A DNA stretch of 52,758 nt from contig JBCDCE010000026.1 of NCBI GenBank assembly GCA_039182515.1, positions 1 to 52,758 on the forward strand, written 5' to 3'. A model generated the notes under the pieces. It saw nothing but the letters and a program-made list of their open reading frames with translations, made no database searches and was not told the DNA's origin. The DNA comes from JBCDCE01 sp039182515. Its GTDB lineage: Bacteria > Pseudomonadota > Alphaproteobacteria > Rhodobacterales > Rhodobacteraceae. The position numbers and the translations under genes are program-made. Within the stretch, counting starts at the first letter, position 1. Each line of letters begins with the position of its first letter. This document shows positions 1-7,449 of the stretch, piece after piece.

Positions 1-77
1 TCAGCCCGACGCCCGCGGTCGGGCACTGGTCTTTGTTCCTCGAAAAGACGTGGCAGCTTAAATCGAAGCGGCTTTAG
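1..77 (-). repeat. Copy A of a diverged 77-bp 3'-end repeat
   Basis: Aligned without gaps to 33272-33348 this stretch matches at 59 of 77 positions by hand count; the 20 bases at its left end and the 7 at its right end are identical. It lies at the 3' end of the leftward esterase gene and includes that gene's TAA stop (74-76). It can form two hairpins: arms GCCCGAC and GTCGGGC (4-10 and 18-24) and arms GTCTTT and AAAGAC (29-34 and 44-49). The copy is cut by the window edge, so its full length is unknown. It probably acts as a transcribed 3' element or terminator; that role is inference. Confidence 0.75.
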
Positions 78-742
78 TCATAACCCAACTGCTCGCGCAT
101 AAAGGCCAAGGCAACCTGCAGACCATCAGGGGCAATGCCGTGGCCTGTACCGTTCATCACATGGGCAAAGACGTCTCGGAATTGCGCCCCTTGCAGCGCC
201 TCAACGGCTTGCGGCAACGACTGTATCTGCACAACATCGTCCTGGTCCCCATGCACCAAAAGCACCGGCATTTTCACCTGGACTTCATCGGCAAGAAGTT
301 CTGGTTGCAGCAAACGCCCTGAAAACCCAACACAGCCCGCAAAAGCCTCTTCGCGGCGCGGCGCGATGTGAAGGGTCATCATGGTGCCTTGGGAAAAGCC
401 AAAAAGTACAATCTGCTCATAAAGCAGATCTTCGTCCACCATCACGCCATCCAAAAACGCGTTGAGATCGTCGCTGGCGCGCAGCATGCCTTCCATGCTC
501 TCTTCCTCGGAAGAGCCATCGATCCAAGGGATGGGAAACCATTGATATCCCATCGGAGCGCCTGCACAGGCTTCCGGAGCATCTGGCGCTAAAAAGAGCG
601 TATCGGGCATATGCGGGCCCAAAGGATCCGCCAAGCCGATCAAATCCGCGCCATTAGCCCCATAGCCATGCAAGAAGATGACGCAAGAGCGTACCTCACC
701 CGAAGCCGGTTCGCGGCGTTCGCAATTCAAAGCGCGTGTCAT
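74..742 (-). CDS. Alpha/beta hydrolase, phospholipase/carboxylesterase family
   Basis: A 222-residue cytoplasmic serine hydrolase of the YpfH/carboxylesterase-2 type; family members cleave short-chain esters or thioesters. The oxyanion region HGYGANG lies at about residues 25-31, the nucleophile elbow GFSQG at about 114-118, the acid loop HGDQDD at about 164-169, and the catalytic histidine in NGTGHGIAPDG near the C-terminus, so the triad looks intact. Its ATG overlaps the stop of the upstream glycosylase gene (ATGA), making it the last gene of a coupled run cbiD-cobK-alkA-like-esterase. Nothing in the sequence ties its substrate to cobalamin. The 3' end carries the 77-bp repeat described at 1-77. 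Confidence 0.88.
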   Translation of the reverse strand: MTRALNCERREPASGEVRSCVIFLHGYGANGADLIGLADPLGPHMPDTLFLAPDAPEACAGAPMGYQWFPIPWIDGSSEEESMEGMLRASDDLNAFLDGVMVDEDLLYEQIVLFGFSQGTMMTLHIAPRREEAFAGCVGFSGRLLQPELLADEVQVKMPVLLVHGDQDDVVQIQSLPQAVEALQGAQFRDVFAHVMNGTGHGIAPDGLQVALAFMREQLGYD

Positions 743-1371
743 AGGGTCCCCTCTCGATCCTTTTCAACGTGGTAGTAGGCCCAGAGCAAGCGCGCCGCAA
801 CCGACCGCCAGGGCGACCAGGCCTCTGCCATCTCGCGAAATGCCCGCTCTTTGGGGCGCGCATCGAGCTCAAAGAGCATCCGCGCGCTTTCTTGCAAGGC
901 CAAGTCACCCGGCGCAAAGACATCTGCCCGCCCCAGAGAAAACATCGCATAAATCTCTGCCGTCCAAACGCCGATACCAGGCACATCCACGAGCGTGGCA
1001 ATGATCTCATCGGTCGGCATATCACGCAGGGCTTTGTAGTCGATCTTTGCTTCGGCCAAGGCCCTGATATAGCGGATCTTTTGCTTGCTGAGCCCGCAAG
1101 ACCGCAGATCCTCTTCGGATGCCCAAAGCACTTTGCGTGGCCCAGTCAGCTTGGCCTCCGCACAACGCCCCCAAATTGCGCGCGCCGCAGCAACGGACAC
1201 CTGCTGACTCACAATCGCACTCATCAACTGCGCAAAGCCGTCCTTGCGTAACCGCAAAGGCAATGGCCCTGTCTGCTCTAAGGCATAGGCAAACCGCGGC
1301 TCGAACTCAGCCAAAAACGCCGCCCCTTCCGCCACGCAACTGTCCGCTTTAATAATACGACCGATGCTCAT
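739..1371 (-). CDS. DNA-3-methyladenine glycosylase II-like protein (HhH-GPD)
   Basis: A 210-residue base-excision repair glycosylase that would remove alkylated bases such as 3-methyladenine. The helix-hairpin-helix is seen as VDVPGIGVWTAE at about residues 128-139, followed by the GPD-type segment FAPGDLALQ holding the catalytic aspartate. At 210 residues it is shorter than E. coli AlkA (about 280) and lacks the N-terminal domain, as is usual for the compact alphaproteobacterial form. Both ends overlap neighbours by ATGA (cobK upstream, esterase downstream), so it is translated from the cobalamin transcript. No adaptive-response regulator (Ada) is nearby. The family is clear; exact lesion specificity is not. 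Confidence 0.88.
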   Translation of the reverse strand: MSIGRIIKADSCVAEGAAFLAEFEPRFAYALEQTGPLPLRLRKDGFAQLMSAIVSQQVSVAAARAIWGRCAEAKLTGPRKVLWASEEDLRSCGLSKQKIRYIRALAEAKIDYKALRDMPTDEIIATLVDVPGIGVWTAEIYAMFSLGRADVFAPGDLALQESARMLFELDARPKERAFREMAEAWSPWRSVAARLLWAYYHVEKDREGTL

Positions 1372-2099
1372 CCTGTTACCTCGTCCAGCCAGGTTTCCGC
1401 CGCTTCAACTGTGCTGAGTATTTTGTGGGAACCCTCAGGAGGTCTGTTGATCATGGCCACCCTAATCCCCAGCTTTCGCGCCGCATCAAGCTTGGACCTG
1501 CTGGCATCTCCCCCTGCGTTTTTGACGACCAGCCAATCCACCTCAAGCTCTTTGAACAGCGCGATCTCTTCAGCTTCGCTGAAAGGAGGCCGCCCGATCA
1601 CAAACTGACCTCGCTCAAATGGAAATGGTCCGGTGGGCGGATCGATTTGACGGCAATAGACGGCCCGGCACTTTAATCCCTGAAAACGATCCAGCGTTTG
1701 TCGCCCTGTAGCCAAAAACACCACCTCTTGCGCTGCAATCAAGTCCACACATTCGGTTTCTGAGTTCACCTGATGCCACAGATCGCCCGGTCCAGGCTTC
1801 CAGGGCGCGCGCAACACTTGGGCAAAAGGCACACCGCGCTCAGCACAGATTTTGGCGCTGCGCTGGGTGATCCGATCCGCAAAGGGATGGGTCAGATCCA
1901 GCACAGCAGAAATTTGGTTGGCTTCGAGAAAATCCTCAAATCCAGCCGCGCCACCAAAGCCTCCCGTGCGCCACATCTCCCCCTGAACGCCAGGCGCGCG
2001 CGTGGCCCCAGCAAGCGAAGCGATAAACGGCACGACTTTGGCCTCAAGCCCTTCGGCCATCTCGCGCCCTTCCGAGGTGCCAGCCAAAAGCAATATCAT
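1368..2099 (-). CDS. cobK: Precorrin-6A reductase CobK/CbiJ
   Basis: A 243-residue NAD(P)H-dependent reductase of corrin ring synthesis (precorrin-6A to dihydroprecorrin-6). The N-terminus MILLLAGTSEGREMAE is the family's nucleotide-binding start, and DLTHPFADRITQ at about residues 69-80 and the C-terminal VVKNAGGDASRSKL are further hallmarks. Length is normal. Its start codon overlaps the stop of cbiD (ATGA) and its stop overlaps the glycosylase start, so it is the second gene of a tightly coupled leftward operon. Genes for the other ring-modifying steps (cobI, cobJ, cobM, cobH, cobL) are not in this window. Confidence 0.93.
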   Translation of the reverse strand: MILLLAGTSEGREMAEGLEAKVVPFIASLAGATRAPGVQGEMWRTGGFGGAAGFEDFLEANQISAVLDLTHPFADRITQRSAKICAERGVPFAQVLRAPWKPGPGDLWHQVNSETECVDLIAAQEVVFLATGRQTLDRFQGLKCRAVYCRQIDPPTGPFPFERGQFVIGRPPFSEAEEIALFKELEVDWLVVKNAGGDASRSKLDAARKLGIRVAMINRPPEGSHKILSTVEAAETWLDEVTG

Positions 2100-3181
2100 T
2101 GGCTTTGCCCCAAAACCGTGCCTGCCCGGTCAATCACAACCACATCCACAGCCACAGGCGCGCCCTTCAAAATCTCGAGCGCTGTATCTCGGGCCCCTTG
2201 AGCCGCCCAATCCGCCAAAGGTGCGCCGAGGCGCTCGGACACCTCGAGCGCGGTGTTGGCCTCCAAAATCCAGGGTGCTTCGAACCGCTCCGAAAGATCC
2301 GCAAAATCCACTTGGGAGCGCACAGAATGCAAATCTCGCGCGCCCTGCGCCATCTTTGTGATCTTTCCAATCCCGCCACCGATCGTGATCCGCTCGATGG
2401 GATGTTTGGCGAGGTACTTCAGCAAACCACCAGCAAAGTCGCCCATATCAAGCATAGCATGATCCGGCAGGTTGAGCCGCTCTTGCACCACACGCTCGCT
2501 TGTCGCCCCCGTGCAGCCCGCCACATGGGTCAAACCATCTGCACGCGCCACGTCGATACCTCTGTGAATGGAGGCAATCCAGGCGGCACAAGAAAAGGGG
2601 CGCACAACACCCGTTGTGCCCAATATTGAAATGCCCCCTTCAATCCCGAGGCGCGGGTTCCAGGTTTTAAGTGCAAGTTCTTGGCCACCTGGCACAGACA
2701 CTTCGATTTCTACATTCGGAACCTGACCAAACCGTGCGGCTTGCTCTTCCACAACCCCGCGCATCATTGAGCGTGGAACAGGGTTGATCGAGGGCTCGCC
2801 CACCTTGATAGGCAGCCCGGGTCGCGTAACACGCCCCACGCCGTCGCCCGCTTTAAACACAACGCCACCCTCAGGGATCGCTTGCACCTTGGCAATGATC
2901 AACGCCCCATGGGTGACATCCGGATCATCGCCCGCATCTTTGGTGATCCCAACAGAGACCCAATCCGGACCTTCCCGTACCTCCGCCAAGGCAAAAACCG
3001 GGGTTTCGCCTTTGGGCAATGTAATTTGCACGTCCTGAACCGGCTTATAGCCCCAGAGAATCTCAAGCGCCGCTTTGGTGGCCGCCGTGGCACAAGCGCC
3101 AGTAGTCCAGCCGCGCCGCAGCTCTGTTTTGGCATCCCCGTTGCGGCCCAAGCCTTGCTCCCTCAATTGATCCCGACGCAA
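2096..3181 (-). CDS. cbiD: Cobalt-precorrin-5B C1-methyltransferase CbiD
   Basis: CbiD methylates C1 of the corrin ring using S-adenosylmethionine. The signature RRGWTTGACATAATKAA lies at about residues 23-39, followed by SVGITKDAGDDPDVTHG and the C-terminal ITIGGGIGKITKMAQG, all diagnostic. Length (up to 361 residues) fits. The longest frame opens with TTG at 3181; no ATG lies upstream in frame, and a second TTG at 3166 is an alternative, so the exact start is uncertain. It heads the leftward ATGA-coupled run and diverges from cobA over about 74 bp. CbiD belongs to the cobalt-early pathway in enteric bacteria; here it sits with CobK, CobA and CobB, suggesting it fills the role of CobF. Confidence 0.92.
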   Translation of the reverse strand: MRRDQLREQGLGRNGDAKTELRRGWTTGACATAATKAALEILWGYKPVQDVQITLPKGETPVFALAEVREGPDWVSVGITKDAGDDPDVTHGALIIAKVQAIPEGGVVFKAGDGVGRVTRPGLPIKVGEPSINPVPRSMMRGVVEEQAARFGQVPNVEIEVSVPGGQELALKTWNPRLGIEGGISILGTTGVVRPFSCAAWIASIHRGIDVARADGLTHVAGCTGATSERVVQERLNLPDHAMLDMGDFAGGLLKYLAKHPIERITIGGGIGKITKMAQGARDLHSVRSQVDFADLSERFEAPWILEANTALEVSERLGAPLADWAAQGARDTALEILKGAPVAVDVVVIDRAGTVLGQSQ

Positions 3182-3255
3182 ACAATGACGTCGGTGGCCT
3201 CTTGGCCGTCGCTTTGCCTCTTTCTAGCAGCGCGCCTTGTCGTCATAAACCTGTC

Positions 3256-4107
3256 ATGACGGATTCTCTTTCATTTCCTTCAGGCGACTGGCCCAGCTTT
3301 GAGCCTGGTTGGGTTTGGCTTTGCGGCGCTGGCCCGGGAGATCCGGGCCTCATAACCTTGCATGCCCTGTCCGCGCTGCGCCAAGCGGACGTGGTCGTTT
3401 ATGATGCTTTGGTCGAAGAGCGCATTCTGGATTGGGCTCCAAACGCGGAAAAAATCTATGCGGGCAAACGCGGTGGGAAGCCTTCCGCCAAGCAACGCGA
3501 CATCTCTTTACGACTTGTCGAACTGGCAAAGTCAGGTGCCCGTGTACTTCGCCTCAAAGGGGGTGATCCCTTTGTCTTCGGACGCGGCGGCGAAGAGGCC
3601 CAAACGCTCGTGCAACACGGCGTCCCTATTCGGATTATCCCAGGCATTTCCGCGGGTATTGGAGGATTGGCCTACGCCGGTATCCCTGTGACCCACCGCG
3701 ACGTGAACCAGTCTGTCACATTCGTCACAGGACACGATCAATCGGGTCAAACGCCCATAACGCTCGACTGGCAAGCCATCGCCAAGGGGTCACAGGTCAT
3801 CGTGATCTATATGGGTATGAAACATATCGCGCAGATCACCGATCGGTTGATGAGCCACGGACGCGATCCAAATGAGCCCGTGGCCGTGGTTACAAGCGCC
3901 ACCACAGGCGATCAAAATGTTCTGGAAACCACACTATCTAAAGCTGTTCAGGACGTGGAAAAAGCCGGCGTCGCGCCACCCTCGATCATCTGCATAGGAC
4001 ATGCCGTTGCCCTGCGCCAAGTGCTCGATTGGCAAGCGCATCTCGCCGGCGAAGCGCCGCGCAATCTTGATCCCTTAGGGCGTGGGCGACCAGCTGAGAG
4101 CGCATGA
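3256..4107 (+). CDS. cobA: Uroporphyrinogen-III C-methyltransferase
   Basis: A 283-residue SAM-dependent methyltransferase that adds methyl groups at C2 and C7 of uroporphyrinogen III to give precorrin-2, the branch point to cobalamin and siroheme. Evidence: VWLCGAGPGDPGLITLHA near the N-terminus, VYDALVEERIL, and RLKGGDPFVFGRGGEE in the middle, all hallmarks of the SUMT family. I chose the ATG at 3256; an in-frame TTG at 3202 would add 18 residues without family resemblance. It overlaps cobB by ATGA, so the two are translationally coupled, and diverges from cbiD. There is no CysG-type dehydrogenase fusion. Confidence 0.94.
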   Translation: MTDSLSFPSGDWPSFEPGWVWLCGAGPGDPGLITLHALSALRQADVVVYDALVEERILDWAPNAEKIYAGKRGGKPSAKQRDISLRLVELAKSGARVLRLKGGDPFVFGRGGEEAQTLVQHGVPIRIIPGISAGIGGLAYAGIPVTHRDVNQSVTFVTGHDQSGQTPITLDWQAIAKGSQVIVIYMGMKHIAQITDRLMSHGRDPNEPVAVVTSATTGDQNVLETTLSKAVQDVEKAGVAPPSIICIGHAVALRQVLDWQAHLAGEAPRNLDPLGRGRPAESA

Positions 4108-5372
4108 AACGCAGCTTTCTCATCGCGGCGCCAAGTTCTGGCGCTGGCAAGACGACCATCTCCCTAGGACTGATGCGTGCACTATCGCGCCAGGGCTCAG
4201 TTACAGCGGCCAAATCGGGCCCCGACTATATCGATCCACAGTTTCACGCGGTGGCCACAGGCCAGCCTAGCGTCAACCTCGACGCTTGGGCCATGTCGCC
4301 CGAACGGATCAGATCTCTGGCCCAAAGCCAATCCGGAGACCGGCTCATCGTTGAGGCTGCCATGGGGCTCTTTGACGGTGTTTCCGGCACGAAGAAGGGC
4401 TCAGCCGCCGAACTGGCCAAAATTCTGGGGCTTCCCGTACTGCTTGTGATCGATGCCAAAGGCATGGCCGCCTCTATCAGCGCCCTCGTTCAAGGCTTTA
4501 CCAACCACGACCCGGAGCTCACCTTTTTGGGCTTGGTGCTCAATAATGTCGGCAGCCCGCATCACGCATCGATCCTCAAAGACGCCCTAAGCGCCGCGCA
4601 TGCGCCTCCCGTGTTGGGCACACTCGCGCGCGGCGCGGGGCTAGACTTGCCGTCGCGCCACCTCGGTCTTGTCCAAGCCCTGGAACACGACGATTTGGAT
4701 CAACGCCTTGATGGCCTGGCCGACCGGATCAGCGAGAGTTTTGATCTTACCGCCTTTGAAGGTAAAGCCCTTGCCGCAAGTGAGAGCCGGCCGCATCAGA
4801 TCCCGCCGGGCCAACGGATCGCTGTGGCTCAAGACGAAGCCTTCGCCTTTGGCTATCTCCATCAGTTGAACGATTGGCGCGAAGCTGGCGCAGAAATATT
4901 GCCCTTTTCTCCTCTGACAAATGACGCTGTACCACAGGCGGATTTTGTCTTTCTCCCGGGCGGTTATCCCGAACTTCACGCCGGACGGATTTCGCAAAAT
5001 GAGACCTTCCAAATTAGCTTGAGAAACGCCGCGCAAACAGCTGAAGTATATGGTGAATGTGGCGGCTACATGATCTTGGGAAAGGGCCTGATCGATAAAT
5101 CTGGCCAGCGACATGAAATGGCCGGTTTATTGAAGCTTGAGACCTCTTTTGCAAAGCCAAAACTGCATTTGGGCTATCGCCGTGTCACAAATATTGCGAG
5201 CCCCTTTTCAGGCACCTGGCGCGCCCATGAATTTCACTTCGCCTCAACACTTCAGGCCCATGGCGACCCCATATTCGAGGTGACAGACGCCCAGGGATCC
5301 GAGCGCGCCCCAGAAGGATTGCGCAAAGGCCGGGTCTCAGGTTCGTTTTTGCACCTAATCGACCCAGAATAA
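4104..5372 (+). CDS. cobB: Cobyrinate a,c-diamide synthase
   Basis: A 422-residue ATP- and glutamine-dependent amidase converting (hydrogeno)byrinic acid to its a,c-diamide. The P-loop APSSGAGKTTISLG lies at residues 8-21; the C-terminal glutamine amidotransferase-like domain carries FLPGGYPELHA and the catalytic cysteine in YGECGGYMILGKG (about residues 312-324). Length is typical. It overlaps cobA by four bases. In aerobic-type pathways the product goes to the cobaltochelatase CobNST, which is not in this window. A 74-bp gap without a clear terminator separates it from the following MFS gene. Confidence 0.94.
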   Translation: MKRSFLIAAPSSGAGKTTISLGLMRALSRQGSVTAAKSGPDYIDPQFHAVATGQPSVNLDAWAMSPERIRSLAQSQSGDRLIVEAAMGLFDGVSGTKKGSAAELAKILGLPVLLVIDAKGMAASISALVQGFTNHDPELTFLGLVLNNVGSPHHASILKDALSAAHAPPVLGTLARGAGLDLPSRHLGLVQALEHDDLDQRLDGLADRISESFDLTAFEGKALAASESRPHQIPPGQRIAVAQDEAFAFGYLHQLNDWREAGAEILPFSPLTNDAVPQADFVFLPGGYPELHAGRISQNETFQISLRNAAQTAEVYGECGGYMILGKGLIDKSGQRHEMAGLLKLETSFAKPKLHLGYRRVTNIASPFSGTWRAHEFHFASTLQAHGDPIFEVTDAQGSERAPEGLRKGRVSGSFLHLIDPE

Positions 5373-5461
5373 CACGACTGCATCTTGCTCCTCTTCCAGA
5401 GGTTCAGTACGCACATCTGGCGAAGTATTGGCCTCGCCCGCCCAAGATGGGACTCCGAAAA

Positions 5462-6709
5462 ATGACACAGACATCCAGCACCGCAGATCAAGCGCCCGCA
5501 AATCTTGCGCGCGCCAAGCGAAATGTTCTTGTTCTTATCGCGGCACAAGCGATTTTGGGCAGCCAGATCACCATGATTTTCGTAATTGGCGGGTTGGCAG
5601 GACAGCTCTTGGCCCCACACCCCTGCTTGGCCACATTACCTTTGTCCCTCATCGTTTTCGGCTCCATGACGACCGCCCCATGGCTATCGACGGTGATGCA
5701 AAAATATGGGCGTCGAACAGGCTTTTTGATCGGTACGATGGGCGGCACACTTGGCGCCATTATCGCTGGATTTGGGCTTCTGACAGATAACTTCTGGCTG
5801 TTTGTTTTGGGCAGCTATGGCACGGGCATTTATATGTCCGCCCAAGCCTTCTACCGCTTCGCCGCAACAGACACGGCCCCTGCAGAATACAAAGCTAAGG
5901 CAATTTCTTATGTTTTGGCGGGCGGGCTTTTGTCGGCCATCATCGGGCCTCAACTCGTGAGCTTTTTAACGCAAGGCTCAGGCGATTCCACGGCGTCGCA
6001 GTTTGTGATCGTCTACGTGGCCGCCGTTTTGATCAATCTCATCGGCCTTGTTTTGTTTTTCCTCTTAGACATCCCCAAACCAGAAAAAACCACTCAGCTC
6101 ACGGGCGGGCGCAGCTTGGGAGAGTTGATCCGAACCCCACGCATCGCCACGGCCATCATTGTGGCCATGGTCAGCTATTCTTTGATGAACCTCGTGATGA
6201 CCTCCACACCTTTGGCCGTTGTGGGCTGCGGCTACCTCACGTCAGATGCTTCCAATGTCGTTACAGCCCACGTGCTCGCGATGTTTGCGCCCAGCTTCTT
6301 CACTGGGCATCTTATCCAACGCTTTGGTGTGGAACGCATCATGGCCGTGGGCCTCACAATTTTGGCGGGTGCTGGCGTGGTGGCCCTCATGGGCGTGACC
6401 TTGACCAACTTTTTTATTGCCCTTGTGCTTTTGGGGCTTGGGTGGAACTTCGGGTTTATTGGCGCCACGGCGATGCTGACCTCATCTCACACCGAAGCCG
6501 AACGCGGGCGGATCCAAGGCCTAAACGACGCCATCGTCTTTACAGGCGTCACCTTTGCTTCCTTGGCGTCGGGTGGCTTAATGAATTGCGCCGGCGGCAA
6601 TGTGATCGAGGGCTGGAATGCCGTGAACTTGGCCATGGGACCGTTCTTGCTCATCGCGGGCGGCGCATTGGTGTGGCTTGCGCGCCAGCCCAAATCCACT
6701 CCAGCTTAA
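5462..6709 (+). CDS. Major facilitator superfamily transporter
   Basis: A roughly 415-residue inner-membrane protein with about 12 hydrophobic segments. A motif-A-like loop (MQKYGRRTG, about residues 79-87) follows the second segment and a cytoplasmic linker rich in charged residues (DIPKPEKTTQLTGGRS) separates the two halves. The substrate cannot be told. The start is ambiguous: ATG at 5462 gives MTQTSSTADQ, and an ATG 15 bases upstream (5447) is in frame. It follows cobB by about 90 bp on the same strand and could be read from the same promoter, so export or import of a corrinoid-related compound is conceivable but unsupported. Its stop overlaps the convergent gene at 6706 by four bases. 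Confidence 0.88.
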   Translation: MTQTSSTADQAPANLARAKRNVLVLIAAQAILGSQITMIFVIGGLAGQLLAPHPCLATLPLSLIVFGSMTTAPWLSTVMQKYGRRTGFLIGTMGGTLGAIIAGFGLLTDNFWLFVLGSYGTGIYMSAQAFYRFAATDTAPAEYKAKAISYVLAGGLLSAIIGPQLVSFLTQGSGDSTASQFVIVYVAAVLINLIGLVLFFLLDIPKPEKTTQLTGGRSLGELIRTPRIATAIIVAMVSYSLMNLVMTSTPLAVVGCGYLTSDASNVVTAHVLAMFAPSFFTGHLIQRFGVERIMAVGLTILAGAGVVALMGVTLTNFFIALVLLGLGWNFGFIGATAMLTSSHTEAERGRIQGLNDAIVFTGVTFASLASGGLMNCAGGNVIEGWNAVNLAMGPFLLIAGGALVWLARQPKSTPA

Positions 6710-7449
6710 CCGCGTAAAAGCGCCCAACGTTTGCGAAACGGGCTGATATCGCAGCTCCCATCCGAGACCCGCTCGGGGGCTTTCAAAATACGTTTGAGGA
6801 CAAGAGGCGCCGTAACTGTATCCAGAAAAGCCGGGCATCTTAAGGGTTTCAGCTCGACCAAAGCCTTGGCGTAGATGGCCAGCGCACGCTGGGCCTTGCC
6901 TGCAATCCAATCGGGGTCAGGCGTCAGCAAAGGGGTTTTGCCCAAAGCTTTGAGCCCAGGCACAGCCACGAAAAACCGCGCCAAGGCGGAGGCTTCTCCA
7001 AGCGCTAGAACATTTTCTTCGTGCTCGTTATCAACACCCAAGGCCAAAGCCTGCGCCCACAAAAGCGCACCACCCGTGGCGCGCAAATAGCCGTCGAAAT
7101 GCACCTCATCCTCAAAAGGATCGCGGTAGATATCCCAGCGCCGCGCCGCCACCAAACGGTCCAGCGCCTCGGCTCCTTGCGTAGAAATTGCCTGCGCCAA
7201 AAGCGTGGCGACCTCATGCGCGCGGACCTCTTGCCCTTTGACGATTTCATCCAATGCGTCGCGCCACCATTGCAAGCGCATCTCGGCAATCATCGCCTCT
7301 TGGGTCACCATGGGTGCGCGTGCCACTTCCAAATTGAAGGCGAAGGTTGGAAAAAGCACCCGCCGCGCCGAAAGCGGTGCCGCCATCGACGTGGCAAATC
7401 TATCTGGATCCGCCCGACTGACGAGGGCGGCGCAGGCCTCAATCGACAC
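6706..7449 (-). CDS. Squalene/phytoene synthase-fold protein, NDUFAF6-like
   Basis: A 247-residue protein of the all-alpha trans-isoprenyl synthase fold. The segment ARAPMVTQEAMIAEMRLQWW followed by RDALDEIVKG is typical of the group that includes the mitochondrial complex I assembly factor NDUFAF6. True phytoene and squalene synthases carry aspartate-rich motifs; where the first is expected this protein reads FAFNLEVARAPM, with no such cluster, so it probably does not condense prenyl diphosphates. The start is GTG at 7449, overlapping the cimA stop by 11 bases, so it is the third gene of cysS-cimA-this. No carotenoid or hopanoid genes are nearby. Function in complex I assembly is inference from homology. 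Confidence 0.8.
   Translation of the reverse strand: MSIEACAALVSRADPDRFATSMAAPLSARRVLFPTFAFNLEVARAPMVTQEAMIAEMRLQWWRDALDEIVKGQEVRAHEVATLLAQAISTQGAEALDRLVAARRWDIYRDPFEDEVHFDGYLRATGGALLWAQALALGVDNEHEENVLALGEASALARFFVAVPGLKALGKTPLLTPDPDWIAGKAQRALAIYAKALVELKPLRCPAFLDTVTAPLVLKRILKAPERVSDGSCDISPFRKRWALLRG

Noticed and set aside
769..1251. Long open frame on the plus strand opposite the glycosylase gene
   Set aside because: It is a shadow of the real gene: no family features, Arg/Pro-rich translation, and the opposite frame is a clear HhH-GPD protein.
3182..3255. A cobalamin riboswitch between cbiD and cobA
   Set aside because: The gap is only about 74 bp, too short for the full element, and no B12-box-like sequence is seen.
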